Positions 5,905 through 7,334 of a stretch of DNA of 7,334 nt are shown here, piece by piece (within the stretch, counting starts at the first letter, position 1; each line of letters begins with the position of its first letter). This DNA is from UBA3818 sp051881895 (GTDB lineage: Bacteria > Bacillota > Clostridia > Oscillospirales > Ruminococcaceae). Both the position numbers and the translations under genes were made by a program. The stretch covers positions 1-7,334 of the forward strand of contig JBJEQT010000157.1 of NCBI GenBank assembly GCA_051881895.1. Direction: 5' to 3'. The notes beneath the pieces were generated by a model. The model worked only from the letters and a program-made list of their open reading frames with translations. It searched no databases and had not been told where the DNA came from.

Positions 5905-6630
5905 TTATTCGTTGATTTGCCTGTTCAGTTCCTGTTCAATGATGTCGTGCAATAAAGAGGGAAGCTGTTTCTTTTCTTCCCGGCTCATTCCCGCGATAGT
6001 GACCGGCGGCAGAATTGTCAACCGTACTTTGGCAGGGTGAATCCAGAATCCATGAGCCTCCATCACCCGGTATGAGCCGTTGATGACCAGAGGAACCACC
6101 GGAACTTCTGATTTGGTTGCCAGACGCAGCCCACCGGATTGGAATGCTCGCATCTGATCTTTCCTGCTTCTGGTTCCTTCCGGGAAAAGAATAATTGGAT
6201 ATCCGCTCTGAATGGTTTGGGCCGCTTCGCCGATTGCCCCCATTGCCTGACGTGGATTGTCTCGATCCAGAAAAACACAATGCAAATAGTGCATCCAACT
6301 GCGGATAAGCGGAATTTTTTGTGTCTCAATTTTCGCAACAAAGCCATGTGGCCGATCCAGGTAAGCCAACAAAATCGGGATATCAAAATTGCCCTGATGA
6401 TTGCCCACAAAAACAGCCGGACCGGTCGGAATATTCTCTGTTCCGGATACCTCGACCTGCACCCCCGCCATTCGCAGCAGGCTATGCGCCCAAGCAGACA
6501 CCGACTGTTCCACCAACCGATCCCGCTCTTCTTTTCTTCCCGCCTGATCCAGCTTTTTTACGCGATGCAGGGTGGGAAGATAGCGAAGCAGAATCACCCA
6601 AAAATACAAAAACCAGATAATCGTCCTCAC
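5905..6630 (-). CDS. plsC: 1-acyl-sn-glycerol-3-phosphate acyltransferase (PlsC family)
   Basis: PlsC enzymes acylate lysophosphatidic acid to phosphatidic acid at the inner face of the membrane, a core phospholipid step. Numbering from the preferred GTG at 6630 (241 residues), an N-terminal hydrophobic anchor lies at about 2-18. Motif I is NHQGNFD (77-83, the HX4D catalytic pair H78 and D83), motif II is FLDRD (120-124), motif III is FPEGTRS (149-155), and motif IV is around VVPLVINGS (179-187). All catalytic motifs are intact and length is normal. The ribosome site GGGAG (6643-6639) is 8 nt from GTG 6630 but only 2 nt from an in-frame GTG at 6636, so 6630 is chosen. It lies about 20 nt after the stop of the upstream DUF975-type gene, so the two are probably cotranscribed. 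The symbol rests on family membership; acyl-chain specificity is not visible. Confidence 0.92.
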   Translation of the reverse strand: MRTIIWFLYFWVILLRYLPTLHRVKKLDQAGRKEERDRLVEQSVSAWAHSLLRMAGVQVEVSGTENIPTGPAVFVGNHQGNFDIPILLAYLDRPHGFVAKIETQKIPLIRSWMHYLHCVFLDRDNPRQAMGAIGEAAQTIQSGYPIILFPEGTRSRKDQMRAFQSGGLRLATKSEVPVVPLVINGSYRVMEAHGFWIHPAKVRLTILPPVTIAGMSREEKKQLPSLLHDIIEQELNRQINE

Positions 6631-6651
6631 AATCACAGCTCCCTGTTTTTA

Positions 6652-7334
6652 TTAGGATTCCATTCCATTGTTTTTCTCCTGCTGAACCTGCTGTTCAAAC
6701 CAGGAGCCGCTTTGCGATTTTTCTTCTTCGGCAAGGCCATCCGATTCCGGAGTTGACGGATTCGACGGCGCAGCAGAAAAACCTGCCCGTGGGTAGGGTT
6801 GCGTGGGATAAGCGGCAGTTTGCTCCGAGAATCCATTGTAGTCCGCAGCATTGCACTGCGCCGGAGAATAGGGCTGATAGATTGGCCGTTCTTCCCCTAT
6901 GTACCCATTCTGGCCACCCAGTTCATCCATTCCCGCCATACCGCCGGAAATAACCTTATATTTCAGAATTTCATATAATTCGGTCAATGTTGCCTGAATA
7001 TAAGGCGCGACAAACAATGTTCCGATATCGCAGGCCATTGCACCAAGGAAGAGCCATCCCAAAAAAGACAGGTCCAAGACGAAGATCGACCCTTTTTCCC
7101 CCTGCGTCATCGAGCGGGAAATGGCAAATGCCCGTTTGGAATCAATATTGGGGTTTTCCGCCAAAATATATGGAATCATGCTGTATTCATACGACTTCAC
7201 AATTCCCGGAATCACGAATAACAGGCTCCACAAAAAGACATATAAGTCCCGCAGAAACATCGTTTTGACTACATTCCAATACACACCGCTTTTGAACAGG
7301 GAAAAAATCTGATCATATCCCCCTTTGTGCTGAC
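6652..7334 (-). CDS. DUF975-type integral membrane protein (partial, N-terminus beyond window)
   Basis: The frame is open from the window edge to TAA at 6654-6652, leaving 226 complete residues. The protein is multi-pass: hydrophobic segments lie at about visible residues 24-44 (ending LFVIPGIVKSYEY) and 83-110 (FVLDLSFLGWLFLGAMA). Between them the stretch SMIPYILAENPNIDSKRA and then SRSMTQGEKG match the signature region I associate with DUF975 proteins of Firmicutes. The family is widespread and functionally undefined. After TELYEILKYK (117-126) comes a tail of about 100 residues rich in Pro, Gln, Tyr, Ser and Gly, probably disordered and cytoplasmic. A GTG at 7284 is not the true start, because clear family sequence (FKSGVYWNVVKTMFLRD) runs through it. 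It is probably first in an operon with plsC. Confidence 0.88.
   Translation of the reverse strand, partial: QHKGGYDQIFSLFKSGVYWNVVKTMFLRDLYVFLWSLLFVIPGIVKSYEYSMIPYILAENPNIDSKRAFAISRSMTQGEKGSIFVLDLSFLGWLFLGAMACDIGTLFVAPYIQATLTELYEILKYKVISGGMAGMDELGGQNGYIGEERPIYQPYSPAQCNAADYNGFSEQTAAYPTQPYPRAGFSAAPSNPSTPESDGLAEEEKSQSGSWFEQQVQQEKNNGMES

Noticed and set aside
6631..6636. Alternative GTG start of plsC at 6636
   Set aside because: The Shine-Dalgarno GGGAG would be only 2 nt away, whereas the GTG at 6630 is at 8 nt. The difference is two residues, and 6636 cannot be fully excluded.
6139..6756. 205-residue plus-strand ORF opposite plsC and the end of the DUF975-type gene
   Set aside because: It is antisense to two genes with clear family motifs, and its translation looks like random sequence.

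Overview
The window looks like a chromosomal segment of an anaerobic, Gram-positive Clostridia-type bacterium, perhaps Oscillospiraceae/Ruminococcaceae. This rests on an AroA with the PPSKS and ESGST motif versions, an ABC-F ATPase closest in remembered sequence to Bacillus YdiF, a DUF975-type membrane protein, strong AGGAGG-like ribosome sites, sigma-A promoters with 17-bp spacers, and a tRNA with encoded CCA. The family-level assignment is inference. No mobile element, CRISPR array or phage gene was seen.

Left end (1-1302, minus): the N-terminal 434 residues of a two-domain ABC-F translation factor, cut by the window edge. Its promoter lies back to back with that of the next operon in the 1303-1420 intergenic region.

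Centre (1372-4925, plus): a compact shikimate-pathway operon, aroB-aroA-aroC. It encodes 3-dehydroquinate synthase (step 2), EPSP synthase (step 6) and chorismate synthase (step 7). The junctions overlap by 4 and 11 nt, which suggests translational coupling. A 23-codon leader ORF with its own strong ribosome site precedes aroB, and its stop overlaps the aroB start. A strong intrinsic terminator closes the operon.

Middle right (4926-5888, plus): two small genes of unknown function. One encodes an 86-residue protein with two membrane segments. The other encodes a 108-residue beta-rich protein whose pattern recalls the C-terminal jelly-roll domain of BclA-like exosporium proteins. A tRNA-Gly(CCC) follows, with its own promoter and a perfect-stem terminator.

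Right end (5905-7334, minus): a likely two-gene operon. A partial DUF975-type multi-pass membrane protein with a Pro/Gln/Tyr/Ser-rich tail is followed after a short gap by a PlsC-family 1-acylglycerol-3-phosphate acyltransferase. It converges on the tRNA.

Most of the window is housekeeping. The parts most worth a second look are the coupled aro leader peptide and the two small genes between aroC and the tRNA.
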